From NCBI RefSeq assembly GCF_009856605.1, contig NZ_CP047242.1, forward strand, positions 3,168,001-3,232,000: 64,000 bases of DNA, in the 5' to 3' direction. Under the pieces are notes generated by a model that saw only the letters and a program-made list of their open reading frames with translations, ran no database searches and had not been told where the DNA came from. The stretch comes from Trichormus variabilis 0441 (GTDB lineage Bacteria > Cyanobacteriota > Cyanobacteriia > Cyanobacteriales > Nostocaceae). How positions within the stretch are numbered: position 1 is the stretch's first letter; every line of letters starts with the position of its first letter. Below are positions 42,798 to 52,389 of the stretch, piece by piece. A program made the position numbers and the translations under genes.

Positions 42798-45700
42798 TCA
42801 AACAACTTGGCTTCTAGTTAAAAAAGCTTGAATCTGGTTGACAGACTCTTCTATTTCTGTAATTAGCTCCATACTACCTCTACGCTCTTGGTTGTTAGCT
42901 AGCTGCTCTAGCCTTTCCGCAGCTAGGTACATAGCGGTAGCTCCGAGATTGGTACTAGCGCCTTTAAGCTGATGGACTTGTTGAGCCATTTTTTGAAAGT
43001 CTGTGTTAGCGATCGCCTCTTTAGCTAACTCTAATCTAGCTCGGACATCTTCAACGAATATTTGCAACAAATGCAATTCAAACTCTGTATCGTTTTCGGA
43101 AAGTTGATGTAAGTGTTCCCAGTCAATAGGAAGACTATGTATATCAAATTCTACCGCCTGTCGTGCATTTAGTATCAACTGGCACCAATATTCTAATGCT
43201 GTTGCCAATTGTTCTTTCATCACAGGCTTGCTCAAGTAATCATCCATGCCGACATCTAGACACATTTGTTTGTCTTCTTTCATAGCATTAGCTGTCATCG
43301 CAATAATCACAGGACGACGACCGCTAGCAAAGGAGCTTTCTGCCCAACGATGAATTTCTTTTGTGGTTTCCAGACCATCAAGAATTGGCATTTGACAATC
43401 CATTAAAATCAAATCGTAGGGAATTTGTTTTAATAGTTGTAAAACCTCTTTGCCATTAGCCGCAACATCAGCTGTATAACCAAGGCTTTGGAGTTGTTTA
43501 AGAGCCACTTTTTGATTAACTAAATTATCCTCAGCCAGTAGGATTCTAGTTTTTGTGGAAACAGAATTTTGAGCCTGGGTAGCAGTAAAGTTACGGTTGC
43601 GGCTGTGATCTAAATTGTTCTTTTCTAACTCTTGACTCTTTACTTCCAACTTCTCCGCTTCCAATTGTGACGGAGTTTTTAAAACACTCATAATAGTGTC
43701 GAGCAACCGAGATGATTTCACTGGTTTGACCAAATAAGCAGCAAATCCAATCTTAATTGCCTGTTGCACTTCGTCACGTTGATTAGTTGAAGTGAGCATA
43801 ATTAAGGGTGTTGGAGGAATAGCAGAATTGGCCTTAATTTGTTTTCCCAAAGCCATCCCATCCATTTCAGGCATCTGCATATCGATTAAGATGACATCAT
43901 AGGGCTTGTTCTGCTGGCAAGCTTCCACAATCATGCCTAGAGCAGCAACAGCTCTATCAGCTTGATCTACCTGCATTCCCCATCGACTAACTTGGTGATA
44001 GATAATTTTTCGATTAGTGGCGTGGTCATCCACCACCAGTAAACGGCGATTGTTTAACAGTCCGCAATCTTCTACAAAAGAAACAGGCTGGAGTTGTTTG
44101 GCAAAAGGAATTTCAAACCAAAATTTAGAACCTTTGCCTAACTGACTTTCTACACCGATTTCTCCTCCCATTAATGTCACTAGTTGTTTGCATATGGCTA
44201 ATCCTAAACCAGTACCACCATACTTACGCGTGGTGGAAGCATCTACTTGAGTAAAAGGGGTAAACAGTTTATGTTGGTCTTCTAAAGTAATGCCCAAGCC
44301 ACTATCTGTAACGGCAAAGTGGATGATAGCTGTAGTCGGAGTTTCCGATCGCAATTCTACTCGCATTACTACTTCCCCAAAACTAGTAAACTTGATAGCA
44401 TTACCAATCAGGTTCATGAGAATTTGTCGCAGACGGCTGGCATCTCCTTGGAGTTGGATCGGAACATGGCGATAGATTAAAGCAGCAATTTCTAATCCCT
44501 TGCTATGAGCTTGGGGGGCTAATAAATCTAAAACTTCTTCTACACAGGTTGATAAATTAAAATTCAAATTTTCTAAAGCCATTTCCCCAGCCTCCAGTTT
44601 GGAGAGATCCAATATCTCGTTAATGAGAGTTAAAAGTGCATCACCACTAATGCGAATAGTCTCCATAAAATCTCGCTGCTCTTGGTTGAGCAGAGTTTCT
44701 AGCATTAAGCCAGTCATCCCCAAGACAGCATTCATGGGTGTACGGATTTCATGACTCATATTCGCCAAAAAAGCGCTTTTAGCATGAGAAGCTAATTCAG
44801 CCTGACTACGGGCAACTTCCAGTTCCTGTCGCTGTCGAGTTTCCACTTCTAAGAGTTGGGCTTGGGCTACAGCAATGCCTACTTGGTCTGCTATTTGTCG
44901 TAAAAGATGGGTCTCAAAACTTGTCCATTGGCGGGAGTTAGCGCACTGATGGACAATTAGTAAGCCACAGAGTTCATCTTTGACAAGGATAGGTATAACT
45001 AAATTAGCTTTAACTCCAAACTTTCTGAGTAATTCTAGATGACTTTGTTGAATCTCTGCCAAATCTAGGTTGGCGATCGCCTCCAGATGCCTCAGGCGAT
45101 ATTGTTGTAGACAATACTGTTGTTGATATTCTGTTTGCAAATAAAAATCAGTAATATTTTGTCCTTTAATTGCTGCCCAACCAGCAACGACTGCCTCAAT
45201 TATTAGACTTCCAGAACCATCAGGCAGTAACTGATAAATTAAAACTCGATCAGTCTGGAGAATCTTTTGTACTTCTTTGACAGTGATTTGTAAGATTTCT
45301 TCAATTTGCAAAGATTGGCGAATTTTGAGGGTGATTTCTGTAAATAATTGCGATCGCAAGTTTTGCCGTTGCAGTTCCTCCTCTGCCTGTTTGCGATGGA
45401 TAAACTGCCCTACTTGTTCGCCAATAGAATCCATGATTTTTGCCAAATCTGGGTCATGCGGCTGAACTTGATGACTAAAGCAGGTAATGACTCCCAAAAT
45501 TTTTTGCCCACTCCGAATCGGGAAACCAAAAGCACCACGCAATCCTACTTGCGCTGCCAATTGGTTTCTGAGAAAGCTAGCATCATCGGCAATATCGGTC
45601 AGCCAAATTGGTTGACCGCTAGCCCAAATCTGTCCTGGCAATCCAATCCCCGATGCAAATGTGATTGGCTGACTTTGGGTTTTAAACTCCTGCATTTCCA

Positions 45701-47450
45701 AAGATGTTTGATCCCACAGGTCGAAAAAACTCAAGAAATTTCCTTGCTGATTTACCATCCAAATTTCACAGACATCCCATTTCAAGGTTTCACAGATGGC
45801 TTGCAAAATTTGGGGAGTAGCTTCGGTAATCGTTGTAGATTCTGCCAAGACACGGGTGATGGCATATTGTATTGTTAAATGCTTGTCTGCACGTTTGCGC
45901 TCAGTAATATCAATACCTGTCCCAATAATGTATTCTACCGAGCCTTCATGGTTTTGCAGGATAGTTCTCGACCATGCAATTAAGCGCCGACTACCATCTT
46001 TAGTTACCCAGTAGTTTTCAGACTCCTGAATACCGGAAACTCTTGAATCTGTGGGAAACTTTGCAAAAGATGCTTTGCTTGACTCTACGTCTTCAGGAAG
46101 CAAAAACAGATTCCAAAAATGCCTACCCCTGACCTCATCGAATGAGTAACCCGTTATTACCTCACAAGCTTGATTAAAGCGAACGATTCGCCCTTGGGAA
46201 TCTAGGACGATTACTAAAGCGCTGACTGTATCCAGTACTGCCGAAATAAAATTACGCTCTTCGTTGAGTATATTTTCCATCGACTGGCGTGCAATAACTT
46301 CACAATAAATTAGGTAGTAAACAACAGCGAGAATGATTAAACCTGAGACGATGGCGATCGCCAAGATGACAATAACTTTTTGCCCACTGGCTTTTACCGC
46401 TTGTAATTGCTGTTGAAGGCGCACCTTTTCCTCTGTCTCCATTTCACGCATCACCTTGCGGATGTCATCCATGAGAGTTTGCCCTTTATCAGATTGGATG
46501 ACCTGTAATGCTGTCTGGAAGCCTTGATTCTGACGTAGTTTGATAGTTTGCTTCAGTTCAGTGATTTTTGCTGTAATCAGAGGTTTGAGTATGACAAGAC
46601 GCTGTTGTTGAACTTGATCAACAGTGGTATTTTTCAGTTCCGCAAATTTCTGGTCAATGTTTGTCAGAGCTGTTTGATAAGGTTGCAGATAAAGGTCTTT
46701 TCCTGTCAAAATGTAACCGCGTTGTCCAGTTTCTGCATCCTTAATTTGAGATAGCAGTTTTTCTAAGTTATTAATGCTTTCTTGGGTTATTTGAACTTGA
46801 TTACTACTATGAATTAATTCTATTTCACTTTGATAGGAAGCCAAGCCAAGTAAGACTAAAATGACTGATGCTAATCCAAAGCCACCAGCAATCTTTTTAA
46901 AAAATGGATGGCGGATTTTTTGTGCTTGTTTGTGTTGATTATTTACAAGTACTAGATTTGCTAAGTTACGACGCAGTTCCAGTTGCTTGATGACTTGGCG
47001 ACCTAGAATTTGTAGCGCCTCAATCTGTTCAGGACTCAAGTTCCTGGGTATGTAATCAATAACGCAAAGTGTTCCCAAGGAATAGCCTTCAGGGTTAGTT
47101 AAAGGCACACCAGCATAAAATCGAATTTTGGGATCAGATATTACTAATGGATTTGTCGCAAAGCGTTCGTCAGTCGTAGCATCAGGCACGATAAAGACAT
47201 CAGATTCTAAAATAGTATAAGTGCAAAATGCCTCATCTCGCGGTGTTTCTCGCCTCTCCAGCCCAACTTTTGATTTAAACCATTGACGGTTTTGGTCAAT
47301 TAAGCTGATTAAAGCAATCGGCGTTCCACAAATATATGATGCTAAACGTGTGATATCATCAAATGCTGCTTCGGATTGAGTATCAAGAATTTTATACTCT
47401 AAAAGTGCTGCAATTCTCTGCACTTCGTTATCAGGTAATTGTGCTTTCAT
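42798..47450 (-). CDS. hybrid histidine kinase GAF-CHASE3-PAS-GAF-GAF-HK-REC-REC-Hpt
   Basis: This 1550-aa multi-domain kinase has, in order, an N-terminal GAF (about 10-165), a membrane helix (~180-200), a periplasmic CHASE3 ([13 protein letters not shown], about 205-345), a second helix (~357-380), PAS, two GAFs, HisKA with H900 ([12 protein letters not shown]), HATPase ([12 protein letters not shown]), two receivers (D1190 and D1351) and a C-terminal Hpt with H1493 (HQLKGAST). The phosphorelay is thus complete within one chain. A GAF before the first membrane helix is unusual. The RsbW-like kinase gene ends 36 bases upstream, same strand, so it may control the partner-switch. Confidence 0.93.
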   Translation of the reverse strand: MKAQLPDNEVQRIAALLEYKILDTQSEAAFDDITRLASYICGTPIALISLIDQNRQWFKSKVGLERRETPRDEAFCTYTILESDVFIVPDATTDERFATNPLVISDPKIRFYAGVPLTNPEGYSLGTLCVIDYIPRNLSPEQIEALQILGRQVIKQLELRRNLANLVLVNNQHKQAQKIRHPFFKKIAGGFGLASVILVLLGLASYQSEIELIHSSNQVQITQESINNLEKLLSQIKDAETGQRGYILTGKDLYLQPYQTALTNIDQKFAELKNTTVDQVQQQRLVILKPLITAKITELKQTIKLRQNQGFQTALQVIQSDKGQTLMDDIRKVMREMETEEKVRLQQQLQAVKASGQKVIVILAIAIVSGLIILAVVYYLIYCEVIARQSMENILNEERNFISAVLDTVSALVIVLDSQGRIVRFNQACEVITGYSFDEVRGRHFWNLFLLPEDVESSKASFAKFPTDSRVSGIQESENYWVTKDGSRRLIAWSRTILQNHEGSVEYIIGTGIDITERKRADKHLTIQYAITRVLAESTTITEATPQILQAICETLKWDVCEIWMVNQQGNFLSFFDLWDQTSLEMQEFKTQSQPITFASGIGLPGQIWASGQPIWLTDIADDASFLRNQLAAQVGLRGAFGFPIRSGQKILGVITCFSHQVQPHDPDLAKIMDSIGEQVGQFIHRKQAEEELQRQNLRSQLFTEITLKIRQSLQIEEILQITVKEVQKILQTDRVLIYQLLPDGSGSLIIEAVVAGWAAIKGQNITDFYLQTEYQQQYCLQQYRLRHLEAIANLDLAEIQQSHLELLRKFGVKANLVIPILVKDELCGLLIVHQCANSRQWTSFETHLLRQIADQVGIAVAQAQLLEVETRQRQELEVARSQAELASHAKSAFLANMSHEIRTPMNAVLGMTGLMLETLLNQEQRDFMETIRISGDALLTLINEILDLSKLEAGEMALENLNFNLSTCVEEVLDLLAPQAHSKGLEIAALIYRHVPIQLQGDASRLRQILMNLIGNAIKFTSFGEVVMRVELRSETPTTAIIHFAVTDSGLGITLEDQHKLFTPFTQVDASTTRKYGGTGLGLAICKQLVTLMGGEIGVESQLGKGSKFWFEIPFAKQLQPVSFVEDCGLLNNRRLLVVDDHATNRKIIYHQVSRWGMQVDQADRAVAALGMIVEACQQNKPYDVILIDMQMPEMDGMALGKQIKANSAIPPTPLIMLTSTNQRDEVQQAIKIGFAAYLVKPVKSSRLLDTIMSVLKTPSQLEAEKLEVKSQELEKNNLDHSRNRNFTATQAQNSVSTKTRILLAEDNLVNQKVALKQLQSLGYTADVAANGKEVLQLLKQIPYDLILMDCQMPILDGLETTKEIHRWAESSFASGRRPVIIAMTANAMKEDKQMCLDVGMDDYLSKPVMKEQLATALEYWCQLILNARQAVEFDIHSLPIDWEHLHQLSENDTEFELHLLQIFVEDVRARLELAKEAIANTDFQKMAQQVHQLKGASTNLGATAMYLAAERLEQLANNQERRGSMELITEIEESVNQIQAFLTRSQVV

Positions 47451-47486
47451 CTTTAATTACAGATGAGGATATGATAATAAATAGAT

Positions 47487-47903
47487 TTAATAATGCTTAC
47501 GAATCAATAAACAGTAACGATTATCTGCTAGTTTTTCATAACTTAAATCATCGGCGATCGCTTCCATAATTTTTAAACCGCGACCGCGCTCTTGAATATT
47601 TTTTTCCAGTTCAGTTGTTTTTTTTAATCGCTGTTCTAAGTCAAAGGGTTCACCTTGAGACCATATACGTATTTCTATATAATCCTGTGTTCGTGAAACT
47701 TCTATCTCAATAGGTGTTTCTATTGGTAAATGTTTGTGTGAATGTTCAACAATATTAACAAATCCCTCCATTAGTAATGTTTGACATTGCCACCAGATTT
47801 GCTTATGAGAAATAACTGGTTGATTTATCTGCTCGAACCACGACAACACCTTAGCCGAGGCTGACAAGTCCGTATTTAATTTTAAATAGATTTTATGATT
47901 CAC
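47487..47903 (-). CDS. anti-sigma-type serine kinase, RsbW/SpoIIAB-like
   Basis: The 138-aa protein is a GHKL ATPase: N-box EGFVNIVEHSHK and G-box QERGRGLKIMEA. Proteins of this size act as RsbW/SpoIIAB switches: they bind a sigma factor or other partner and phosphorylate a STAS antagonist. The STAS protein at 49268 and the PP2C at 48053 are the natural partners. Its neighbours resemble the HmpU/V/W hormogonium partner-switch of Nostoc, an inference by gene content only. It lies 36 bases upstream of the hybrid kinase. Confidence 0.88.
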   Translation of the reverse strand: MNHKIYLKLNTDLSASAKVLSWFEQINQPVISHKQIWWQCQTLLMEGFVNIVEHSHKHLPIETPIEIEVSRTQDYIEIRIWSQGEPFDLEQRLKKTTELEKNIQERGRGLKIMEAIADDLSYEKLADNRYCLLIRKHY

Positions 47904-48052
47904 TTCTTAGATAAAACTAGACTTGAATTAAGCATACACAATAATCATTTTATTTAATTTGAGTATTTTCACTGTACATTATCAACTCGATTATAGTTAA
48001 GTTGAAATAAATATATTACTTAATTGAAATTATATTTATTAGCTCATCACTT

Positions 48053-49243
48053 ATGGTAAAAATTTTAGTCATTGACGATGATCCGGTTGTGCGGACGGTG
48101 CTAAAAAGAACGCTTGAGAATCAGGGTTACGAAACTACTGTTGTCAACAATGGAGAGGAAGGAATTATTCAAGCAAAGCTCCTCCGTCCCGCATTGATTA
48201 TTTGTGATTGGGTGATGTCTGGGTTAGATGGATTGGAAGTCTGTCGTCAAGTTAAAGCAAATCCAGAGTTAGCAACTAGTTTTTTTATTTTGTTAACTGC
48301 TAAGGGAGCAGCACCAGGAGAGGAGAAAGACAGAGTTAAAGGACTGGATGCTGGAGCTGATGAGTTTATCTCTAAACCAATCGAAATGATTGAATTAAAA
48401 GCGCGGGTAAGAGCCGGACTCAGGTTACATCAACTCAACCAGGATTTACAAATCCAAAAACAAACTTTAGAAATGCTCAACCATGATTTACAAACCCAAA
48501 AGCAAACCTTAGAAGCAGACTTAGCCGAAGCTGCCGATTATGTGCGATCGCTTCTACCCAAACCCCTGGAAGGAAAAGTAAATACAGAAACCTTATTTAT
48601 TCCTTCAACCCAGTTGGGGGGTGATTGCTTCGATTATTACTGGCTGGATGACGAGCATTTGGCAATTTATCTATTGGATGTATCAGGACATGGAATAGGT
48701 TCTGCTTTATTATCTGTCTCTATCTTGAATATTCTGCGATCGCAATCTTTACCTAATACTAATTTCTACAAGCCTAGAGAAGTTTTAAAGGCGCTAAATC
48801 ATGCTTTCCAGATGGCAAATCACGGCGATAAATACTTCACGATTTGGTATGGAGTTTATCACTGTATTCAACATCAACTTGTCTATGCTAGCGCCGGACA
48901 TCCCCCGGCCGTAATCCTATCTGGTAAACCTGAAACTGGTTTTCAAGTTAAACGACTCAATTCTTTAGATTTACCCATAGGATTTTTACCTGATGTGCAA
49001 TTTGAGGATGCTATCTGGGAAGTGAAGAAAGACAGCACTCTTTACATATTTAGTGATGGCATTTATGAAATTAGAGAGCCAGATGGTAAGATTTTAGGAC
49101 TCGATGCCTTTATTGAAATACTAACTAACTCTAGCCAGAAAGAACCCTGTAATATTCATTATATATTAATGCAAATAATGACCTTAAATATTCAACAAAT
49201 ACTTGAAGATGATTTATCATTATTAAAAATTACTTTGGGTTGA
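48053..49243 (+). CDS. receiver-PP2C phosphatase (RsbU/SpoIIE type)
   Basis: The 396-aa protein has a receiver (D52 in IICDWVMSG, K in FISKP), a heptad coiled coil (QKQTLEMLNHDLQTQKQT) and a PP2C/SpoIIE domain with GGDCFDYYWLDD, LLDVSGHGIGSALLS and IFSDGIYE, the metal-binding aspartates. It would dephosphorylate the STAS protein when its receiver is phosphorylated, releasing the RsbW-like kinase. It is transcribed divergently from that kinase, 149 bases apart. This is the phosphatase arm of the partner switch. Confidence 0.93.
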   Translation: MVKILVIDDDPVVRTVLKRTLENQGYETTVVNNGEEGIIQAKLLRPALIICDWVMSGLDGLEVCRQVKANPELATSFFILLTAKGAAPGEEKDRVKGLDAGADEFISKPIEMIELKARVRAGLRLHQLNQDLQIQKQTLEMLNHDLQTQKQTLEADLAEAADYVRSLLPKPLEGKVNTETLFIPSTQLGGDCFDYYWLDDEHLAIYLLDVSGHGIGSALLSVSILNILRSQSLPNTNFYKPREVLKALNHAFQMANHGDKYFTIWYGVYHCIQHQLVYASAGHPPAVILSGKPETGFQVKRLNSLDLPIGFLPDVQFEDAIWEVKKDSTLYIFSDGIYEIREPDGKILGLDAFIEILTNSSQKEPCNIHYILMQIMTLNIQQILEDDLSLLKITLG

Positions 49244-49267
49244 TAGCATTATATTAAATTCTTTTAA

Positions 49268-49606
49268 TTAAGAAATAGCTCTTGTAGCTGTCAGTATTTG
49301 CCGTTTGAAGTCATCTTGATCGATAAAAGTTTGAAAAATCCTATTCATTTTAGTTAATTCAAACAACATCTTAACTTGGTCATTCATAGAACAGATAAAA
49401 AGTTGGGAATTAACAGAGCGTAACATTTGCATTGCCGATACTAAAGAACCTAAGCCAGAACTATCCATAAAAGTTACTGCATTCATATCCAGCAAAAAAA
49501 TATTGTTACCATCAGCAATCAATTCGCTAATTTCACGGCGTAGTTGATTACCCCTAATTCCATCTAAAATTCCCGACAATTCAATGACCTGAAAGTTAGT
49601 ATTCAT
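49268..49606 (-). CDS. STAS anti-sigma-factor antagonist (RsbV-like)
   Basis: The 112-aa protein is one STAS domain with the phospho-site FMDSSGLGSLV (S49/S50), as in SpoIIAA/RsbV. Unphosphorylated it binds the RsbW-like kinase; phosphorylation by that kinase frees it. It converges with the PP2C gene (24 bases apart). The set RsbW-like, PP2C, STAS is complete in 2.1 kb; the final target (sigma factor or other) is not in the window. Confidence 0.92.
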   Translation of the reverse strand: MNTNFQVIELSGILDGIRGNQLRREISELIADGNNIFLLDMNAVTFMDSSGLGSLVSAMQMLRSVNSQLFICSMNDQVKMLFELTKMNRIFQTFIDQDDFKRQILTATRAIS

Positions 49607-50336
49607 AAACCAGTTTTTTCTGTAAATAAATCGTTAAATTGCCATTACTGTACTATTTAATTATTGAGTTAAATATAGGCAATTTTACGGTATAACAATA
49701 ATTGAATTGATTTATACATTCTGGCATTATTAGATGGAAACGGCAAGGTAGTTAACTGTGCAAAAGTAAATTTTAACAAAAATATTAAAATCATAATTAT
49801 TGAACAAATTTAACTTTAACCATAGATAGAACTAGTATTTAATCTCTCAAATCTAGGGTGGGCAATACCCACTATGCAGATACTTATATATTTTCAATAA
49901 TCAAATCTGATTCCTATAGACTTCTTATAAATATTGTCTTGACCGTAGAATGTTTTAAATCAGTATTTATTCATATAAATAAGGTTTAATTATAGAACAA
50001 AACCAAGTATTTTTATGGACGATATAAGATTCCTATAGCTGTAGCCAGATATATTATGATATCAAGCTAATATCAGTTTTATATGAGGTCGCATACAATA
50101 TAAAATCCGTTGATTTATCCGCGTTTCTCTGTCTTGAAAGTTTCCTACGGAGGGAAACCCTCCTACAGAACTTTTCGCTGCGTGCATCTGCGTTCAATTA
50201 TTCTATGCAGCTTCATATTAATTTGGTATAAGATCAAATCCTGATAATAAAAATCTTTCCATTCTGTCAACTATCAACAGCCATCATGATGGATTGTGCA
50301 ACTTAAAATTAGAGTAGTTTACCCAATGAATAATAT
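49607..50336. other. intergenic region with dispersed repeats
   Basis: No gene seen. It contains a palindrome-headed repeat (49855-49919) and a stretch at about 50110-50210 (CGCGTTTCTCTGTCTTGAAAG and TTCGCTGCGTGCATCTGCGT) of the sort found in many Nostoc spacers. Confidence 0.55.
49855..49919 (+). repeat. dispersed palindrome-headed repeat, copy 4
   Basis: GGGTGGGCAATACCCACT, then TGCAGATACTTATATATTTT and the tail TCAAATCTGATTCCTATAG. Very close to 14464-14530. Confidence 0.65.
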
Positions 50337-52334
50337 TCATATTTTATTTGAATGATCTTTTGGCATTTGCCAAACAGATGCACGAATGATACCTGATAAA
50401 AGGAGCAGGTTATAGATAGCCCAGGAGCTATTGAGTAGGTTAACCCAAGGATGATTGAGGTGACCAATTACAAAGTTGTAAAGACTCCAAACTATTCCTA
50501 TAATAGTTAGCAATAAAAACATTAATTGTGGCCAAATCATTTGTAGATAAATCCCTGACTGTCGTTGTTTGGGTGTAACTTGAAAGTTAATCTTCTGTCC
50601 AGTGAATACACTCCAAACAGCTTGAATAAATACGGGAAATAAGGCGATCGCATATTGTTCAGAACGCCAAATTTCACTAGCTGGAATGCCCCATATTGCC
50701 ACAATAAAGGTTAGACGATTGATGATAAAGGTAGGTAAAAAGTGTACAATAAAATCAATACCGTATGTTTTTACAGGAGAAATTTCTGTAAAGAAATAGA
50801 TAATTGGGCAAGAAATAAAAATAAGCGTAGCAAAACCAGAAAAATAACTATACATCGTCTTAAAATATTGCAGACGTTGCCAAAACGTGAGTCCCGGTTT
50901 GCTCAGTGGGTTTTCTCTCACTAGTACTTGGATTGTTCCCTGCGCCCAACGTAGTCTTTGTTTCAAAGTAGAACTGAGGTCATCAGGTGCTAAACCTTCT
51001 GCCAAAAGTTCATGATGATAAACCGATTTCCAACCAGCACCATGTAGACGCATGGCGGTATTCATATCTTCTGTAATACTGTTGCTAGATAGACCACCGA
51101 CTAATTGAAATTCATCTAATCGTTTTTCATCTTTGGTAAAATCATCAGCAAAATATTGCAGTCCCACATTAATTAAGGCCTCACGTCGCAAAATGGCGTT
51201 AGTGCCTGTATAAAATGCCGCATTCATCCCATCTTTACCCTGTTGTAGCGGCCCATAAAATAAACTGGCTCGATGCCCAAAGGGATCGCTTGGGGGAATA
51301 TTATAAAAGTCCTGAGGTGTCTGTACAAAAGCAATGCGGTTCTGTTCATATTTGCCATTGAACAGATTGTATGTGTAGAAGTATGGCAAAACCCGTTTGA
51401 GAAATTGGGGTTTGGGAATATGATCAGCGTCTAAAGTAAGAATCAATTCTCCCGAAGTTTCGCCAGAAAAAATTGCGTAATTGAGGTTTCCCGCTTTCGC
51501 ATGGTGGGGCACACCCACAGGTTTAGGACGAGCAATATAACGCAATCTAGCAAGTTCGACCAATTCTAGTTCTTTTTGGCGAATAGCGGCTGCTAAAGCT
51601 TGGCGTTCAGTTTTGAGTCGTTCAGTAACACTATGATGCTTGGGAGATAACCAACGAATAAACTGTTGCAAACTCTGGGCTAAAACTTCAGTTTTGGTTG
51701 TGTCCTGGCTAGGAACTGATGACGATTTTGACAACCATTCTTCAGCCACTTGAATATTAGGGGTGAAACTTTCTAGATTTTGCAGACGTTCTACCAAGTG
51801 CGAGCGTTCTGCATCAATGCGGTTGGCTTCTTGCTGTAGTAGTGGTGACTGTAAATCTGCAATACATAACCTTTCCGTCATGGCTCGCATAGTGGGGGAA
51901 TTACCATCATCCAAAACGTAAACATACAACTTAGTTGGTGGATAATCTATGGCTAAAGCGGCTTGGGCCGTCTGTTCGACCATCTCCGGCGGTTCATTAT
52001 AACAAGTGATAAAAACATCTACAATCGGCCAATCCGTTGGCGGTAGCGGTGGAGTCAACTGGTCAAGTGACTTAATCTGTCGGACTAAAGGTCGCCACAA
52101 GCCAATGACAAACATCACTCCGCCAATGTAGCTATAAATTTCCGCCAGCAACAACGGAATCGAGAGCCATAACGCATCAAAATTTATGGAGTTGGTAATG
52201 CGCCATTGTAAATACCACAGACCAAAAATTAAATTGATTTCTGCGAGGTAGCGAAATAGCAGTGTTCTTTTTTTGAGGGTGGAACGACTGTTGCCAGAAA
52301 AAGTTGGAGCGTTATTAATAAATAGAGAAGTCAT
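50337..52334 (-). CDS. cellulose-synthase-like glycosyltransferase (GT2, BcsA-like)
   Basis: A processive GT2 with several membrane helices and the canonical motifs: VFITCYNEP, LDDGNSP, TLDADHI (DxD), TEDMNT and QRLRWAQG (the QxxRW that holds the polymer). It builds a beta-linked polysaccharide from a nucleotide sugar. I start at ATG 52334 (SLFINNAPTFSG); ATG 52424 would overlap the upstream gene by 35 bases and adds a leader with no good ribosome-binding site. No PilZ domain is visible at the C-terminus. The neighbours are two DUF3131 proteins and an outer-membrane candidate, so this is the synthase of an exopolysaccharide locus. Confidence 0.9.
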   Translation of the reverse strand: MTSLFINNAPTFSGNSRSTLKKRTLLFRYLAEINLIFGLWYLQWRITNSINFDALWLSIPLLLAEIYSYIGGVMFVIGLWRPLVRQIKSLDQLTPPLPPTDWPIVDVFITCYNEPPEMVEQTAQAALAIDYPPTKLYVYVLDDGNSPTMRAMTERLCIADLQSPLLQQEANRIDAERSHLVERLQNLESFTPNIQVAEEWLSKSSSVPSQDTTKTEVLAQSLQQFIRWLSPKHHSVTERLKTERQALAAAIRQKELELVELARLRYIARPKPVGVPHHAKAGNLNYAIFSGETSGELILTLDADHIPKPQFLKRVLPYFYTYNLFNGKYEQNRIAFVQTPQDFYNIPPSDPFGHRASLFYGPLQQGKDGMNAAFYTGTNAILRREALINVGLQYFADDFTKDEKRLDEFQLVGGLSSNSITEDMNTAMRLHGAGWKSVYHHELLAEGLAPDDLSSTLKQRLRWAQGTIQVLVRENPLSKPGLTFWQRLQYFKTMYSYFSGFATLIFISCPIIYFFTEISPVKTYGIDFIVHFLPTFIINRLTFIVAIWGIPASEIWRSEQYAIALFPVFIQAVWSVFTGQKINFQVTPKQRQSGIYLQMIWPQLMFLLLTIIGIVWSLYNFVIGHLNHPWVNLLNSSWAIYNLLLLSGIIRASVWQMPKDHSNKI

Positions 52335-52389
52335 TTTGACAATGGTAATAAAATTATCGTCGGAAACAAAACTCCCAATTCCTGCTACA

